A stretch of DNA of 64,000 nucleotides from Alteromonadaceae bacterium XY-R5 (GCA_001660395.1 LXWE01000002.1:372001-436000), one strand, 5' to 3'. Counted from the stretch's first letter, positions 18,420 through 28,611 are shown. Numbers and translations: made by a program. Notes: generated by a model not told the origin, from the sequence alone.

Positions 18420-19547
18420 GTGAGAATAAGTGCTAACTTTGACAGTGGCAGTATTGAAGTAGTTGCCGCAAATACCCCTAACGACATTACCCTTCGCATT
18501 CCTAAAGACAATCAGTCTGAGTTTTACCAGTGGTTCCATTTTAAGCTGGATTCAGAGGCCATGGTGGCGCACACCATTAAACTGATTGAGTTGAAAAATT
18601 CCGCTTATCCAAAAGGCTGGGAAAACTATCAGGCCGTTGCCTCTTATGATGGGGACACCTGGTTCAGAGTTGAAACTCACTTTGATGGGGATACCCTGAC
18701 CATCGAACATACGCCAGAATTTGAACATACCTACTTTGCCTATTTCGCGCCGTATTCCTACCAGCGCCATTTGGGACTGTTAGATCAGGCTCAGATTTCG
18801 CCGTTATGTAAGCAAGTGTTTCTGGGTGAAACCATTGATGGTCGTGATATGAGCGTCCTGGTAGTGGGCGAGGCGGATGCCGAGAAGAAGAAAATCTGGA
18901 TCACGGCGCGACAACATCCGGGCGAAACCATGGCTGAATGGCTGGTAGAAGGCCTGCTGAATCGCTTGTTGGATGAAAGTGACGGTGTTGCCCGCGATTT
19001 GTTGGATAAAGCAGTATTTTATATCGTCCCCAACATGAACCCGGACGGCGCTTACCGCGGGCATTTACGCACGAACGCTGTCGGGGTTAACTTGAACCGT
19101 GAGTGGGCTGCTCCGACCAAAGAGAAAAGCCCGGAAGTATACTATGTGCTTGAACATATGAAGCAAACTGGCGTCGATATGTTCCTCGATGTGCATGGTG
19201 ACGAAGCATTGCCATACAACTTTGTTGCTGGCAGTGAAGGTGTGCCTGGTTACGGTGATCGTATTGCTGAGCTGGAAACTACCTTTAAACAGGCGCTGAT
19301 TGCAGTTACGCCTGAGTTTCAGGACGAAGTGGGTTACGCTAAGGATAAGCCTGGCGAAGCTAACCTCACCGTGGCGTCAAATGCGGTATGTCATCAATTT
19401 GATTGTTTGGCTTATACCCTTGAGATGCCGTTTAAAGATAACATCAACCTGCCAGATCCGGTATTCGGCTGGTCGCCAGAGCGTTCAATGCAACTGGGTG
19501 AAGATGTGTTGGTCGCGATTCGGGCAGTGGTCTCGGGATTGCGTTAA
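18420..19547 (+). CDS. M14-type zinc carboxypeptidase (cytosolic CCP-like)
   Basis: A 375-aa cytoplasmic protein of peptidase family M14, subgroup near the cytosolic carboxypeptidases (CCPs). Residues 1-115 form the beta-rich N-domain of that subgroup. The zinc ligands are in RQHPGETMAEW (HxxE, near 163-173) and DVHGDE (near 258-263). NLNREW carries the substrate-binding Asn-Arg (near 225-230), and the general-base Glu is in TLEMPF. I choose the GTG at 18420, which follows AGGA at 18408-18411, over an ATG at 18333 that sits just behind the terminator and adds 29 unconserved-looking residues. Eukaryotic relatives remove C-terminal Glu; the bacterial substrate is unknown. Confidence 0.85.
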   Translation: MRISANFDSGSIEVVAANTPNDITLRIPKDNQSEFYQWFHFKLDSEAMVAHTIKLIELKNSAYPKGWENYQAVASYDGDTWFRVETHFDGDTLTIEHTPEFEHTYFAYFAPYSYQRHLGLLDQAQISPLCKQVFLGETIDGRDMSVLVVGEADAEKKKIWITARQHPGETMAEWLVEGLLNRLLDESDGVARDLLDKAVFYIVPNMNPDGAYRGHLRTNAVGVNLNREWAAPTKEKSPEVYYVLEHMKQTGVDMFLDVHGDEALPYNFVAGSEGVPGYGDRIAELETTFKQALIAVTPEFQDEVGYAKDKPGEANLTVASNAVCHQFDCLAYTLEMPFKDNINLPDPVFGWSPERSMQLGEDVLVAIRAVVSGLR

Positions 19548-19629
19548 TAATTATAAATAAAGCAACAGGATATGGCCGTGACAAAGCAGTTTGACACGGC
19601 CACATAATAACTAGAAAGAGGAAAACTCA

Positions 19630-21291
19630 ATGGAATCCTTCCACGCCTTTTTACAATTGCTCGATAGCTATCTGGGCAGTGCAGCCTGGTTCCCGTACGT
19701 GTTATTGGGTACCGGGGTGTTTTTTACTGTTTACCTGAAGTTTCCGCAGGTGCGTTACTTCAAACATGCCTGGCAAGTGGTCAGTGGTAAGTACGATAAA
19801 GACGAAGACCCAGGAGATACTACCCACTTCCGCGCGCTGGCAACTGCGCTGTCTGGAACTGTGGGTACAGGTAACATCGGTGGGGTAGCGTTTGCCATTT
19901 TCCTGGGAGGCCCGGCGGCGTTGTTCTGGATGTGGGCCACCGCATTTCTGGGGATGACCACAAAGTTTGTGGAAGTGACCCTGTCGCATAAATATCGCGT
20001 TAAAACCGAAGATGGCACCATGGCAGGTGGCCCAATGTATTACATGGACCGTCGCTTAAACATGAAGTGGCTGGCAATTGCCTTTGCCATTGCCACCGTC
20101 ATCAGTTCTTTTGGTACCGGTAACCTGCCACAAAGCAACGGTATTGCTACCAGTATGGAAGCGACCTTTGGTTTTGAACCCTGGATTGTCGGCTCTATTC
20201 TGGGCATTTTACTGGCGCTGGTAATTTTAGGCGGTATTACCCGTATCGCAGCCGTTACCTCTAAAGTGGTGCCTTTGATGGCCGTGATTTATGTGGTGGG
20301 TGCCCTGGGCGTAATCTTCTATAACGTCGAAAATATTGGCTCAGCTTTCTGGTCTGTTTTTCACGATGCCTTTACCGGTTCAGCAGCGGCAGGTGGCTTC
20401 CTCGGAGCAACTATTGCCTACGCATTTAACCGGGGTGTAAACCGTGGTCTGTTCTCAAATGAAGCGGGTCAGGGGTCTGCGCCAATTGCTCACGCCGCCG
20501 CGAAAACCAAAGAGCCCGTCTCTGAAGGTATGGTATCTATTCTGGAGCCGTTCCTGGATACCATCATTATTTGTACTTTAACCGGTCTGGTGATCTTGTC
20601 CTCAGGTGTCTGGAAAGAAAAGGTATTTAATACGTTTGACCGTTCAGACATGCTGATTGTTGCGGGGCATTACGCTGATAGCAATGTAGAAGATCGTAAT
20701 GTGCTGTTTAACTATCTGAACGATTTAGATGGCGACACAGTGAAGCCATACTCAGGTGAGATTAAGGTCATGGACGGTAAGCCTGTACAAGGTGACTATA
20801 CCATTATAAATGCGCGCTCCATCGCTGAAGATGTGCGTTTCTCTTTGGGTGAAAAGGACGACTATTTTAACGGCATTCTGAAAGTAGAAAACGGTAAACT
20901 GCTGAAAGATACTATCGAAGTTTCCGGCAAATCGCTGATCCACTCAGCACGCCTGACCGCTGAAGCCTTTACCCGTGGCTTCTTTGGTGATTTCGGTAAA
21001 TACATTGTATCTGTAGGCTTGTTGTTATTTGCATTCTCTACGGCGATTGCCTGGTCTTATTATGGAGACCGCGCCATGACTTACTTGCTGGGAGCTCGCT
21101 CTGTGATGCCATATCGAGTGATTTATGTGGCGGGCTTTGTGTGGGCATCTTTCTCAGACACGACCTTAGTCTGGACTTTGTCTGCAGTTGCAATTGTTGT
21201 TATGACCTTACCTAACTTATTTGGTATATTGCTGCTTCGCAAAGAGATGAAAGAATCCGTCGACGAATACTGGAAGAAGATTGAACACTAA
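19630..21291 (+). CDS. AgcS family alanine/glycine:cation symporter
   Basis: A 553-aa inner-membrane amino acid:sodium symporter (AgcS). Family motifs are [19 protein letters not shown] (near residues 76-94), [20 protein letters not shown] (near 99-118), GGPMYYMDR (near 139-147) and [19 protein letters not shown] (near 275-293). About ten membrane segments can be picked out. Compared with the usual 450-540 aa, there is a hydrophilic insert of roughly 100 residues (about 335-440) between the segment ending in VWKEK and the [13 protein letters not shown] segment. It is monocistronic with a terminator at 21310-21335. Confidence 0.92.
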   Translation: MESFHAFLQLLDSYLGSAAWFPYVLLGTGVFFTVYLKFPQVRYFKHAWQVVSGKYDKDEDPGDTTHFRALATALSGTVGTGNIGGVAFAIFLGGPAALFWMWATAFLGMTTKFVEVTLSHKYRVKTEDGTMAGGPMYYMDRRLNMKWLAIAFAIATVISSFGTGNLPQSNGIATSMEATFGFEPWIVGSILGILLALVILGGITRIAAVTSKVVPLMAVIYVVGALGVIFYNVENIGSAFWSVFHDAFTGSAAAGGFLGATIAYAFNRGVNRGLFSNEAGQGSAPIAHAAAKTKEPVSEGMVSILEPFLDTIIICTLTGLVILSSGVWKEKVFNTFDRSDMLIVAGHYADSNVEDRNVLFNYLNDLDGDTVKPYSGEIKVMDGKPVQGDYTIINARSIAEDVRFSLGEKDDYFNGILKVENGKLLKDTIEVSGKSLIHSARLTAEAFTRGFFGDFGKYIVSVGLLLFAFSTAIAWSYYGDRAMTYLLGARSVMPYRVIYVAGFVWASFSDTTLVWTLSAVAIVVMTLPNLFGILLLRKEMKESVDEYWKKIEH

Positions 21292-21309
21292 GTTCCGGTA
21301 GTTCGAAGA

Positions 21310-21335
21310 AAAACGCGGCCTGGTCCGCGTTTTTT
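21310..21335 (+). terminator. Rho-independent terminator after agcS gene
   Basis: AAAACGCGG and CCGCGTTTT form a 9-bp stem with a 6-nt loop (CCTGGT), followed by T residues to 21335. It starts 18 bp after the symporter stop codon. Confidence 0.87.
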
Positions 21336-21407
21336 ATTATCAGGTGGCAATCTATTCGTCACGATAAGACGTACTAATAAGACGCAGTAAAAACAGGAGT
21401 GGTGTTA

Positions 21408-21734
21408 ATGGCAATCACCAATTGTCCAGCTTGTTCAAAACGCATTTCAGATAAAGCCAAAATTTGTCCTTTTTGTGACTTTGGTATCGGCAGCGCAACC
21501 GATGAAGACATTATGCGCAAAGCCAACATGAAAAAATTCCAGAAAAAACACAGCCTGCAAAATCAGTCGATGATGGCCATGCTGTTGTTTATTGCCGGCT
21601 TCGGTTTTATGTACTGGGGCGGCGCAAAACCAGGTGAACCACAACATACAGCCGCCATAGGCTGCTCAGTAGTGGGCTTTATTTGGTACATCATTAATCG
21701 CATTCGCATGATTTTTCTTAAAAAAGCGGACTAA
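21408..21734 (+). CDS. Small zinc-ribbon membrane protein
   Basis: A 108-aa protein with an N-terminal zinc ribbon (CPAC near residues 6-9, CPFC near 20-23) and two C-terminal hydrophobic segments (MMAMLLFIAGFGFMYWG near 56-72, AIGCSVVGFIWYIINRI near 83-99). The start at 21408 is chosen because AGGAG lies at 21395-21399. The stop codon abuts the yeaC-like start, so the two are translated from one message, with the large DUF349 gene next. The function is unknown; the layout resembles other membrane-anchored zinc-ribbon proteins. Confidence 0.75.
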   Translation: MAITNCPACSKRISDKAKICPFCDFGIGSATDEDIMRKANMKKFQKKHSLQNQSMMAMLLFIAGFGFMYWGGAKPGEPQHTAAIGCSVVGFIWYIINRIRMIFLKKAD

Positions 21735-22016
21735 ATGAACATAGATGCATTAGTAAAGGCGATGACGCCTGAGGTTTATGAGCGCCTGCGTCAGGCGGCT
21801 GAAACCGGAAAGTGGCCAGATGGCACCCTGTTGTCTGAAAAACAACGCGAAGACACCATGCATGCCGTGATGCTGTATCAGGCAAAAGTAATGGGTTCAG
21901 AGGAGCATATGACGGTTAACGCCAACGGGGAAATTGTGCACAAGAGTCGTGCGCAATTAAAACAGGAAATGTCCCAACAACAGGATATCGCGCGGTTTAC
22001 ACAAGATGATTTTTAA
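21735..22016 (+). CDS. yeaC: YeaC family protein (DUF1315)
   Basis: A 93-aa protein of the DUF1315/YeaC family. It begins MNIDALVKAMTPEVYERLR and includes the family's characteristic GKWPDGTLLSEKQRE segment (near residues 28-42) and GEIVHKSR (near 71-78). It has no membrane segment. Function is unknown in E. coli as well. It starts directly after the zinc-ribbon gene and overlaps the DUF349 gene by 11 bp, so the three probably form one translationally coupled operon. Confidence 0.88.
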   Translation: MNIDALVKAMTPEVYERLRQAAETGKWPDGTLLSEKQREDTMHAVMLYQAKVMGSEEHMTVNANGEIVHKSRAQLKQEMSQQQDIARFTQDDF

Positions 22017-24801
22017 CGCTTTATTTCGTCCTAAGCATCAGCATCAGGACCCGGCTGTACGCCGCCAGGCTATTGAGAGCCTGAACCCGGAAGATCAAAA
22101 ACACAAAGTGGTATTACACGAACTGGCATTTAATGACGAAGATGCCGGCGTTTCGCTGACCGCGCTGGAAAAGCTCAACAGTTTTGCCCTATGGTGCAAA
22201 ATGGCACAAACCGCAAAAAATGAGCGGGTACGTAAGAAGGCACAGCAGCAGGTTGAAGATGCCGTGCTATCTGCGCAAAGCGACGTGCTGAGTGCAGGCG
22301 AACGCCACGACTTTATCCGTCAGTGTCAACAAACTTCATTGCTGGAAAAGCTGGTTAAGTTGCCCTGGATGCAGCAGCAACAAACGGATGTGGTGTTGTC
22401 GGTACTGAAACGTCTGGATAAGCCGCAACTCAGTCGTCAGATTCTGCTAAGTGCAGATCATCTGCCGCTCCAGCAACAATTGCTGGCCGATGTGACGGAT
22501 GTGCAGGAATTGGCCAAAATTGCTAAAAAGGCCGGTGCCGAAGCGCTGCGTGAGCAGGCCGCAGCCAAACTTGCAGAATATGAAGCTCAGCAGCAGCAAT
22601 TGCAGGAAACTGAAAAGCAAACTCGTCTGGTGCTTTCTCAGCTGTTGGCTCTGCGTGACAACCGCGATTATCAGCAAGCAAGCGAGCGCTTTGCTGCCTA
22701 TCAGGCTAGCTACAGTGCCATGCAGCCACATTTTAGTCTGTTAGATGGCAATATTGCGGCAGAGTTTGAAACAAAATATCAGGAGCTGTGCCAGCGCGTA
22801 CAGACGTCGCTGGATGCTCTAGCTCCCGCCTGGCAGGCGCAGCAACAGGCTCAGGCCGCAGCGCAGGCGTTTGAACTGACGCTGTCTTCTGCTGCCTCTC
22901 TGAATGCTGAAATCGATCAGCAATTGACGGAGCAGTTAACTGGCCTGACGTTAGGTCAGCTGGAAGATTATCAGCATGCCATCAGTCAGCAATTGGATGC
23001 GTTACAGACGCAAAGTGGTGGTTACGAGCATCAGACACCGGCTCAGCGCAAGCAGTTGGAAAATGTGCATCAGCAGTTATTGGCACAACAGAATAGTCTG
23101 GATGCTTTGCCAGCCTTGCAGCAAGCGTTGGATAAAGCGGCGCAGTTGCTTACGCGTTTAGGTGAAGCAAATGTTCCGGATACCGCCAGTCAGTTAACGG
23201 ATGCAAAAACATTTCTCAGCGAAGTAAAACAGCAGTGGCGTGACGTATCAGAAAAATACCGCCAGCACTGGCCAGCCGGACTGCAGCAACAGTGGCAGGC
23301 GTTATTGCAACCCTGGCATCAGGCGGTCAAGGGATTGGAACAGGAACAACGCCAACTGGTTGAGCGTTGTCGTAGCAAACTTCGCGCACTTAGCAGTCAA
23401 ATTGATAAGGGACGCTTCCGTAATGCCTTAAGCCTGTATCAGAAGGTTAATGACTGGTATCTGCAACTGCCTGAATCAGCTCAGAGGCAGGTTCAGCGGC
23501 AGTTTGAACAGGCGAAAGAGCAGGTGGAGAACCTGAAAGAGTGGCAAGCTTATCTGGCCGCGCCGCGCAAACCCGCATTGCTGGAAGAGGCAAAGGCGCT
23601 GGCGGCAGAACCGCTGGCGATTGAAGCTCAAATAGAAAAAGTGAAAGTGCTGCGCAGCACCTGGCACAGCCTGGGGCAGCTGGGGACAGACGAAGACAAT
23701 GCCTTGAATACCGAATTTGATCAGGTGCTGGAAATAGCGTTCCAGCCTTGCCGCGAGTTCTATGCGCAGCAGCAACAGCAACGAGAAGATAATCTGGCGG
23801 CTAAACGCGCGTTGCTGGCAGAACTGGAAGCGGCGCAAGGACAGCAGGACAGTAAACAACTGGCTCAGGATCTGTCCCGAATTCAGCAGCAGTGGCGTCA
23901 GTTAGGTGATATCGATTTTCGTTTGCTTGATGAAATCAATGGTCAGTTCCGGGCGTTACTCAAACCGCTGAAGCATCAGGTGAAGAGTTTCCAGCAGCAA
24001 AACGCTGAACAAAAGCAGGCGTTGATTGATACTCTGAATCAATTGCTACAAAGCGAAGATCTGTATCAGGCAACTCAGGATGCTAAAGGCCTGCAGGAAC
24101 AATGGAAGCAGATTGATTTTGCTGGTAAGGGTATTGATGCTGAACTATGGAAGCAATTCCGACAGTTGAACGATGAGTTGTTTGCCCTTTCGAAACAGGC
24201 ATCTCAGGCTCGTCGTGACGCAAATAATCAGGAAGTTGATGAGTTGTATTCGGCGGTTAGTCAGTTGGTGGATGGGGCAAAAGCCGCCGCTACCGATGAG
24301 CAATGGCAAGACATTTTTAGCCAGGAAGCTCAGTTGCGTGAACGTATTTTGGCGCTGCCGGGACGTTTGCAGGGACGTTTGTTCAAAGGATTAGATCAGG
24401 TACAGCAACTGAAACAGCAGCAACAACGACAGCGAATCAGCGAAGCCAGTCAGAAGCGTTATGCCGCCTTGTGGCAGGCGTTAGAAAGCTGGCAGGCAGA
24501 TAATTTGCCGGCAGAACTGAGCGTGCTACCGGGTCAGTGGCAACAATGTTTCTCGGCTGTGGATAACAGCGCGGATGACCGATTAGCATTAACGCTGAAA
24601 CTTGAGATTTTGGCTGAGCAACCTGTAAAGGCTGAAGAAGAGTCCCTGCGTCGTGAACTGCAGATGCAGATGATGGCATCTAAGCTGCAGCAAGGCGAAG
24701 CCGCAGATGCGGAGCAATTACTGCAACAATGGATCCGCAGAGGCCCACTGAGCGAGCAGGATAAACCTTTGCTTGAGCGGATAAAGGCGGTTTACGCCTG
24801 A
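22006..24801 (+). CDS. Large DUF349 repeat coiled-coil protein
   Basis: A 931-aa, glutamine-rich, almost entirely helical protein with several DUF349 repeats in the second half, recognisable by recurring W(R/K)xLGDIDFR- or WKQIDFAGKGID-like units (near residues 633, 703 and elsewhere). The first ~80 residues look HEAT-like (LNPEDQKHKVVLHELAFNDEDAGVSLTALEKL). There is no signal peptide or membrane segment. DUF349 proteins are found widely in Gammaproteobacteria, but I know of no proven role. The gene overlaps yeaC by 11 bp and ends in a strong terminator. The repetitive Gln-rich sequence gives it biased codon use (CAG/CAA). Confidence 0.8.
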   Translation: MIFNALFRPKHQHQDPAVRRQAIESLNPEDQKHKVVLHELAFNDEDAGVSLTALEKLNSFALWCKMAQTAKNERVRKKAQQQVEDAVLSAQSDVLSAGERHDFIRQCQQTSLLEKLVKLPWMQQQQTDVVLSVLKRLDKPQLSRQILLSADHLPLQQQLLADVTDVQELAKIAKKAGAEALREQAAAKLAEYEAQQQQLQETEKQTRLVLSQLLALRDNRDYQQASERFAAYQASYSAMQPHFSLLDGNIAAEFETKYQELCQRVQTSLDALAPAWQAQQQAQAAAQAFELTLSSAASLNAEIDQQLTEQLTGLTLGQLEDYQHAISQQLDALQTQSGGYEHQTPAQRKQLENVHQQLLAQQNSLDALPALQQALDKAAQLLTRLGEANVPDTASQLTDAKTFLSEVKQQWRDVSEKYRQHWPAGLQQQWQALLQPWHQAVKGLEQEQRQLVERCRSKLRALSSQIDKGRFRNALSLYQKVNDWYLQLPESAQRQVQRQFEQAKEQVENLKEWQAYLAAPRKPALLEEAKALAAEPLAIEAQIEKVKVLRSTWHSLGQLGTDEDNALNTEFDQVLEIAFQPCREFYAQQQQQREDNLAAKRALLAELEAAQGQQDSKQLAQDLSRIQQQWRQLGDIDFRLLDEINGQFRALLKPLKHQVKSFQQQNAEQKQALIDTLNQLLQSEDLYQATQDAKGLQEQWKQIDFAGKGIDAELWKQFRQLNDELFALSKQASQARRDANNQEVDELYSAVSQLVDGAKAAATDEQWQDIFSQEAQLRERILALPGRLQGRLFKGLDQVQQLKQQQQRQRISEASQKRYAALWQALESWQADNLPAELSVLPGQWQQCFSAVDNSADDRLALTLKLEILAEQPVKAEEESLRRELQMQMMASKLQQGEAADAEQLLQQWIRRGPLSEQDKPLLERIKAVYA

Positions 24802-24831
24802 AGCCTCTGTGCATAGTTAATATGCTTCGGT

Positions 24832-24861
24832 AAAAAAGCGGACCTTAGGGTCCGTTTTTTT
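24832..24861 (+). terminator. Rho-independent terminator after DUF349 gene
   Basis: CGGACC (24839-24844) pairs with GGTCCG (24849-24854) around TTAG. It is preceded by six A and followed by seven T residues. Confidence 0.88.
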
Positions 24862-24960
24862 ATCCTTAAACCTACAACTAAAGGCTGAATTTACAGGGCT
24901 GGCTGGTATTGATGTTGGCGACTGTAATACTTAATCAACCAGTACGTTGGAAGTATCCGC

Positions 24961-26724
24961 ATGTTCAAACTACAAAGCAAATACCGGGATATCGTTAAAG
25001 CTATCAATGATACACAGGCCGTTATCGAATTCGATCTTAAAGGCAATATCCTGCATGCAAACGATAACTTCCTCACCTTGATGGAATATTCCCTTGAGCA
25101 AATTCAGGGTAAACACCATCGTCTGTTTGTTGATCCTGCATATGCAGCAGGTCTTGAATATCAGCATTTTTGGCGTTCATTATCGCAGGGGCATTCCCAA
25201 ACCGCAGCCTTTAAGCGCATTACCCGTACCGGAAAAACAGTCTGGATCCAGGCATCTTACACGACCATTAAGCGCGGTAATAAAGTCGAGAAAATTATTA
25301 AGTTTGCAACCGATATCACGCAGCGGGTGATGGAACGCGCGAATTATGAGTCGCAGATTGAGGCGATTAATCGAGCCCAGGCTGTGATTGAGTTCGATAC
25401 CCAGGGCAACATACTGACAGCCAATTATAACTTTTTGCAGCTGATGGAATATCGACTGGAAGAGATTACTGGCAGGCACCATCGCATCTTTGTCGAAAAG
25501 GCAGAAGCAGAATCCAGTCAGTATCGTCAGTTTTGGGAAAAACTGCGGGCGGGGGAGTATCAGAGTGCCGAGTTTAAGCGCATGACCAAATCAGGGGGAG
25601 AAGTGTGGATCCATGCTACCTATAATCCAATCAAATCCCCCGATGGTGAGGTGATCAAAGTCGTCAAATTTGCCTCCGATATCACCGAATCGGTCAAGCA
25701 AAAGCAGCGCTTTAAAACCCTGTCGCTGGTAGCAGATGTCACCAGTAATGCGGTGGTGGTCAGTGGCAAAGATGGCTTGATTCAGTATGTGAATCCAGGA
25801 TTTGAAAAAATGACCGGATTTAGCGCAGCTGAGGCGAAAGGAAAAACAGCCTCGGAGTTGTTGATTGGACCGAAAACCTGTCGACAGACCCGGGACCGGA
25901 TGTATGAAGAGCTGTCACGCCCGAATGCATTTTATGAAGAGGTGGAATTACACAAAAAAGGCGAGAAAACCGTTTGGGTCTCAGTCACCAACGATAATAT
26001 TTTCGAAGACGGCCGCCATACCGGATACGTCGGGATTCTGGCAGATATCTCCGCGGTGAAAACCCGCGCCCTGCAATTTCAGTCGCGGCTTAATGCCATT
26101 GGAGAGTCAAATTTATTGGTGGAATGGGATGCAGACGGAAGTTTGTTGGATATGAATGAATATCCCGAAAAGCATTTGGGTGTGCCGATGGACGACATGC
26201 GCAAATGCACCAAAGGCTGGCGCGACTATCTGAATAAGGATCAGATAGATGCACTTCTTTCGGATCACACTGTTACCCGCGAAATTGAAGTGATACTTAA
26301 CAAGCGCCCGGTCACTTTGCGAGTCAGTTTTACTGCGGTAAAGGATGTGTATGGGAAGGTCGAGCGGGTCATTCTATACGGAGCCGATGTATCTGAGCGT
26401 CAGGCGGTGGTAGAGGTCAGTGATAACGTTATGGCGAAACTGGTGGCATCAGGGCGTAACATTAACAATATGGTGGCGTCCATCAATAGCATTGCCGATC
26501 AAACCAATCTTTTAGCACTGAATGCGGCAATAGAAGCGGCGCGCGCGGGTGAAGCGGGACGCGGCTTTTCTGTGGTTGCAGACGAAGTCCGTTCTTTGGC
26601 AATGAAAGCCAGTGGCTCTGCCAGCGAGATCGACAAAGTGGTGTCTGAAAATCAGACCTTGTTGGCACAATTGTCTGATACTCTTAACAAATTAAACAGT
26701 AAAGACAGTGTAACCAGTCACTGA
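24961..26724 (+). CDS. Soluble chemoreceptor with four PAS domains
   Basis: A 587-aa methyl-accepting chemotaxis protein without any membrane segment. Two closely similar PAS domains occupy residues ~10-120 and ~132-242 (both with QAVIEFD...GNIL.AN.NFL and a KHHR/RHHR turn). A third covers ~250-365 ([17 protein letters not shown]) and a weaker fourth ~370-480. The C-terminus holds the MCP hairpin tip, with [26 protein letters not shown] (near 502-527) and [10 protein letters not shown]. The signalling domain is short (about 95 residues), like BdlA- or Aer2-related cytoplasmic receptors. The ligand is probably sensed through PAS-bound heme, flavin or another cofactor, not determinable here. 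Confidence 0.88.
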   Translation: MFKLQSKYRDIVKAINDTQAVIEFDLKGNILHANDNFLTLMEYSLEQIQGKHHRLFVDPAYAAGLEYQHFWRSLSQGHSQTAAFKRITRTGKTVWIQASYTTIKRGNKVEKIIKFATDITQRVMERANYESQIEAINRAQAVIEFDTQGNILTANYNFLQLMEYRLEEITGRHHRIFVEKAEAESSQYRQFWEKLRAGEYQSAEFKRMTKSGGEVWIHATYNPIKSPDGEVIKVVKFASDITESVKQKQRFKTLSLVADVTSNAVVVSGKDGLIQYVNPGFEKMTGFSAAEAKGKTASELLIGPKTCRQTRDRMYEELSRPNAFYEEVELHKKGEKTVWVSVTNDNIFEDGRHTGYVGILADISAVKTRALQFQSRLNAIGESNLLVEWDADGSLLDMNEYPEKHLGVPMDDMRKCTKGWRDYLNKDQIDALLSDHTVTREIEVILNKRPVTLRVSFTAVKDVYGKVERVILYGADVSERQAVVEVSDNVMAKLVASGRNINNMVASINSIADQTNLLALNAAIEAARAGEAGRGFSVVADEVRSLAMKASGSASEIDKVVSENQTLLAQLSDTLNKLNSKDSVTSH

Positions 26725-26755
26725 CGTTGAAATAACGAGATAAGGAATTGCAGGG

Positions 26756-27124
26756 ATGCCAGTATCCGATACCCCCAATTACATAGAGTACGCCGCCAAA
26801 GACTTGAACGCCACTAAAGCCTTCTTTACGCAGGTATTTGGTTGGATATTTACAGACTATGGTCCTGAATATACGGCCTTTTCGGCGCCGCCGTTAGATG
26901 GCGGCTTCTATGCCGCAGATATGCAGTCATCGACGGCACAGGGTGGGGCCTTGTTGGTATTTTACAGCGACGATATTCTGGCAACCCAAGCCAGGGTAGA
27001 GCAGCATGGTGGCATTATCATTAAAGCCTTGTTTGAGTTTCCCGGCGGATGCCGGTTTCATTTTATTGAACCGAGTGGCAATGAATTTGCCGTTTGGTCG
27101 GAAAGCGTCCCTGCCAGCCATTAG
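26756..27124 (+). CDS. VOC family protein (glyoxalase-like, type 1)
   Basis: A 122-aa vicinal-oxygen-chelate fold protein. It starts with NYIEYAAKDLNATKAFFTQVFGW (residues ~8-30), a typical first beta-alpha-beta unit, and ends with RFHFIEPSGNEFAVWSE (near 102-118), where the last Glu of the fold lies. The first metal-ligand position is not the usual His. It is probably a small enzyme or resistance-like protein of the PF00903 group; substrate unknown. It follows the chemoreceptor by 31 bp on the same strand, so co-transcription is possible. Confidence 0.8.
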   Translation: MPVSDTPNYIEYAAKDLNATKAFFTQVFGWIFTDYGPEYTAFSAPPLDGGFYAADMQSSTAQGGALLVFYSDDILATQARVEQHGGIIIKALFEFPGGCRFHFIEPSGNEFAVWSESVPASH

Positions 27125-27200
27125 CGAAAGTCACATTTCTGTCTTTTGTCGGCACAAATAGGTAAGCTTACGGCCTGTTTTCCGATGAGCTTATTTGTTT

Positions 27201-27590
27201 ATGCTGCAACTGAACGGCATTCATCATGCCGCCATTATTTGTGCCGATTACCAGGTCAGTAAAGCGTTTTATACGGACGTTCTGGGGTTGCGTATAGTAG
27301 CCGAGCATTATCGTGCCGAACGGGATTCGTGGAAGCTGGATTTGGCATTAGCCGATGGTAGCCAGATAGAATTGTTTTCTTTTCCCGGCGCGCCTGTTCG
27401 CCCCAGCTTTCCTGAAGCGCAGGGTCTGCGCCATTTGGCATTTCAGGTTGATGATGTGGAACAAAGTGTGCTGGCGCTGCATGGCAAAGGCATAGCTACC
27501 GAAGACATCCGTATTGATCCCTACACAGGGAAGGCATTTTGTTTTTTTAGTGATCCCGACGGCCTGCCGTTGGAACTATATGAGGTTTAG
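27201..27590 (+). CDS. gloA2: VOC family protein, YaeR/GloA2-like
   Basis: A 129-aa VOC protein matching the YaeR/GloA2 group. It starts [30 protein letters not shown], with the metal-ligand His near residue 8; [10 protein letters not shown] (near 77-86) supplies another His and [12 protein letters not shown] at the end supplies the Glu. I start at the ATG at 27201, although an in-frame TTG lies at 27195. The stop codon is 2 bp before yaiI, an arrangement that suggests one transcript. The natural substrate of YaeR is unknown; the name GloA2 reflects similarity to glyoxalase I only. Confidence 0.83.
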   Translation: MLQLNGIHHAAIICADYQVSKAFYTDVLGLRIVAEHYRAERDSWKLDLALADGSQIELFSFPGAPVRPSFPEAQGLRHLAFQVDDVEQSVLALHGKGIATEDIRIDPYTGKAFCFFSDPDGLPLELYEV

Positions 27591-27592
27591 CC

Positions 27593-28039
27593 ATGCAAAT
27601 TTGGGTTGATGCAGACGCATGTCCCGTGGTTATCAAAGAAATTCTGTATCGGGCGGCACAGCGCATCCAGGTCACCACTACCTTTGTGGCAAACCAGGGA
27701 TTGCGGGTTCCCCCATCGCCCTTTTTAAAAACCTTACAGGTTCCGAAAGGGTTTGATGTCGCGGACAATGAGATAGTGCAGCGCTGCCAGCCAGGTGATT
27801 TAGTCATTACCGGTGACATTCCGCTGGCCAGTGAATCTATCGACAAGGGAGCGTTGGCATTAAATCCCCGCGGGGAACTGTATACCAAAGAGAATATTCG
27901 CCAGCGTCTGAATATGCGGGATTTTATGGACACTTTACGGGCCAGTGGTATGGACACAGGTAAAGTGCCATCTTTGTCGCAGCAGGATAAGCAAGCGTTC
28001 GCAAACAATCTTGATCGAATTCTGGTCCAAAATAGCTAA
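27593..28039 (+). CDS. yaiI: YaiI/YqxD family protein (UPF0178)
   Basis: A 148-aa protein with all hallmarks of UPF0178: [18 protein letters not shown] at the start, VTTTFVANQ (near 27-35), and [13 protein letters not shown] followed by the NPRGELYT segment (near 69-96). The fold is a PIN-like nuclease-related Rossmann domain, and the Asp residues at positions 5 and 7 and in TGD are those expected to bind metal. No activity has been firmly assigned to the family. It is 2 bp downstream of the YaeR-like gene. Confidence 0.9.
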   Translation: MQIWVDADACPVVIKEILYRAAQRIQVTTTFVANQGLRVPPSPFLKTLQVPKGFDVADNEIVQRCQPGDLVITGDIPLASESIDKGALALNPRGELYTKENIRQRLNMRDFMDTLRASGMDTGKVPSLSQQDKQAFANNLDRILVQNS

Positions 28040-28083
28040 TACGCGTATTCACTCCTTTGGGTTGTCTGTCAGAGGAGTGTAAT

Positions 28084-28611
28084 GTGTTACGCGGTATCTT
28101 CTTTTCCTTATTGTCTTTACTCTTGACCAGCTGTACCGGAATGCCTGAAGGCGTAACTCCGGTCAGTGGCTTTGAATTATCTCGCTATCTGGGGACCTGG
28201 CACGAAGTGGCGCGTTTAGATCATCGTTTCGAGCGCGGATTAACGCAGGTGACGGCCAGTTATTCGCTGCGCGAAGACGGCGGTGTCAGGGTAATTAATC
28301 GTGGCTGGCATGCCGAAAAAGGCGAATGGGAGCAGGCTGAAGGGAAAGCCTATTTTGTGACAGACCCGCGAACCGGGCATCTTAACGTCTCTTTCTTTAG
28401 ACCGTTTTATAGCAGTTATGTCGTGTTTTGGCTGGATCCTGACTATCGATATGCCGCGATTGCAGGCTTTAACACCAATTACTTATGGTTACTAGCCCGC
28501 ACTGATCAGGTGCCAGCGTCTGTACGTCAAGGCTTCATTGAACAGGCAAAAGCCGCAGGCTTTAATACTCAGGCCCTGATTTGGCTCAACGATATATCGC
28601 CAAAGAGTTAA
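28084..28611 (+). CDS. blc: Outer membrane lipocalin Blc
   Basis: A 175-aa bacterial lipocalin with a lipoprotein signal (lipobox LTSC, Cys near residue 17). Motif 1 GTWHEVARLDHRFERGL follows near 39-55. YRYAAIAGFNTNYLWLLARTDQVP near 120-143 holds the second and third conserved regions. Lipocalins of this type bind lysophospholipids or fatty acids at the inner face of the outer membrane. I choose the GTG at 28084, which has AGGAG at 28074-28078; the ATG at 28082 is out of frame and the in-frame start at 28057 would put 9 polar residues before the signal. Confidence 0.9.
   Translation: MLRGIFFSLLSLLLTSCTGMPEGVTPVSGFELSRYLGTWHEVARLDHRFERGLTQVTASYSLREDGGVRVINRGWHAEKGEWEQAEGKAYFVTDPRTGHLNVSFFRPFYSSYVVFWLDPDYRYAAIAGFNTNYLWLLARTDQVPASVRQGFIEQAKAAGFNTQALIWLNDISPKS

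Noticed and set aside
19548-19629. Glycine riboswitch before the AgcS symporter
   Set aside because: Only about 80 bp are available and no matching conserved core was seen.
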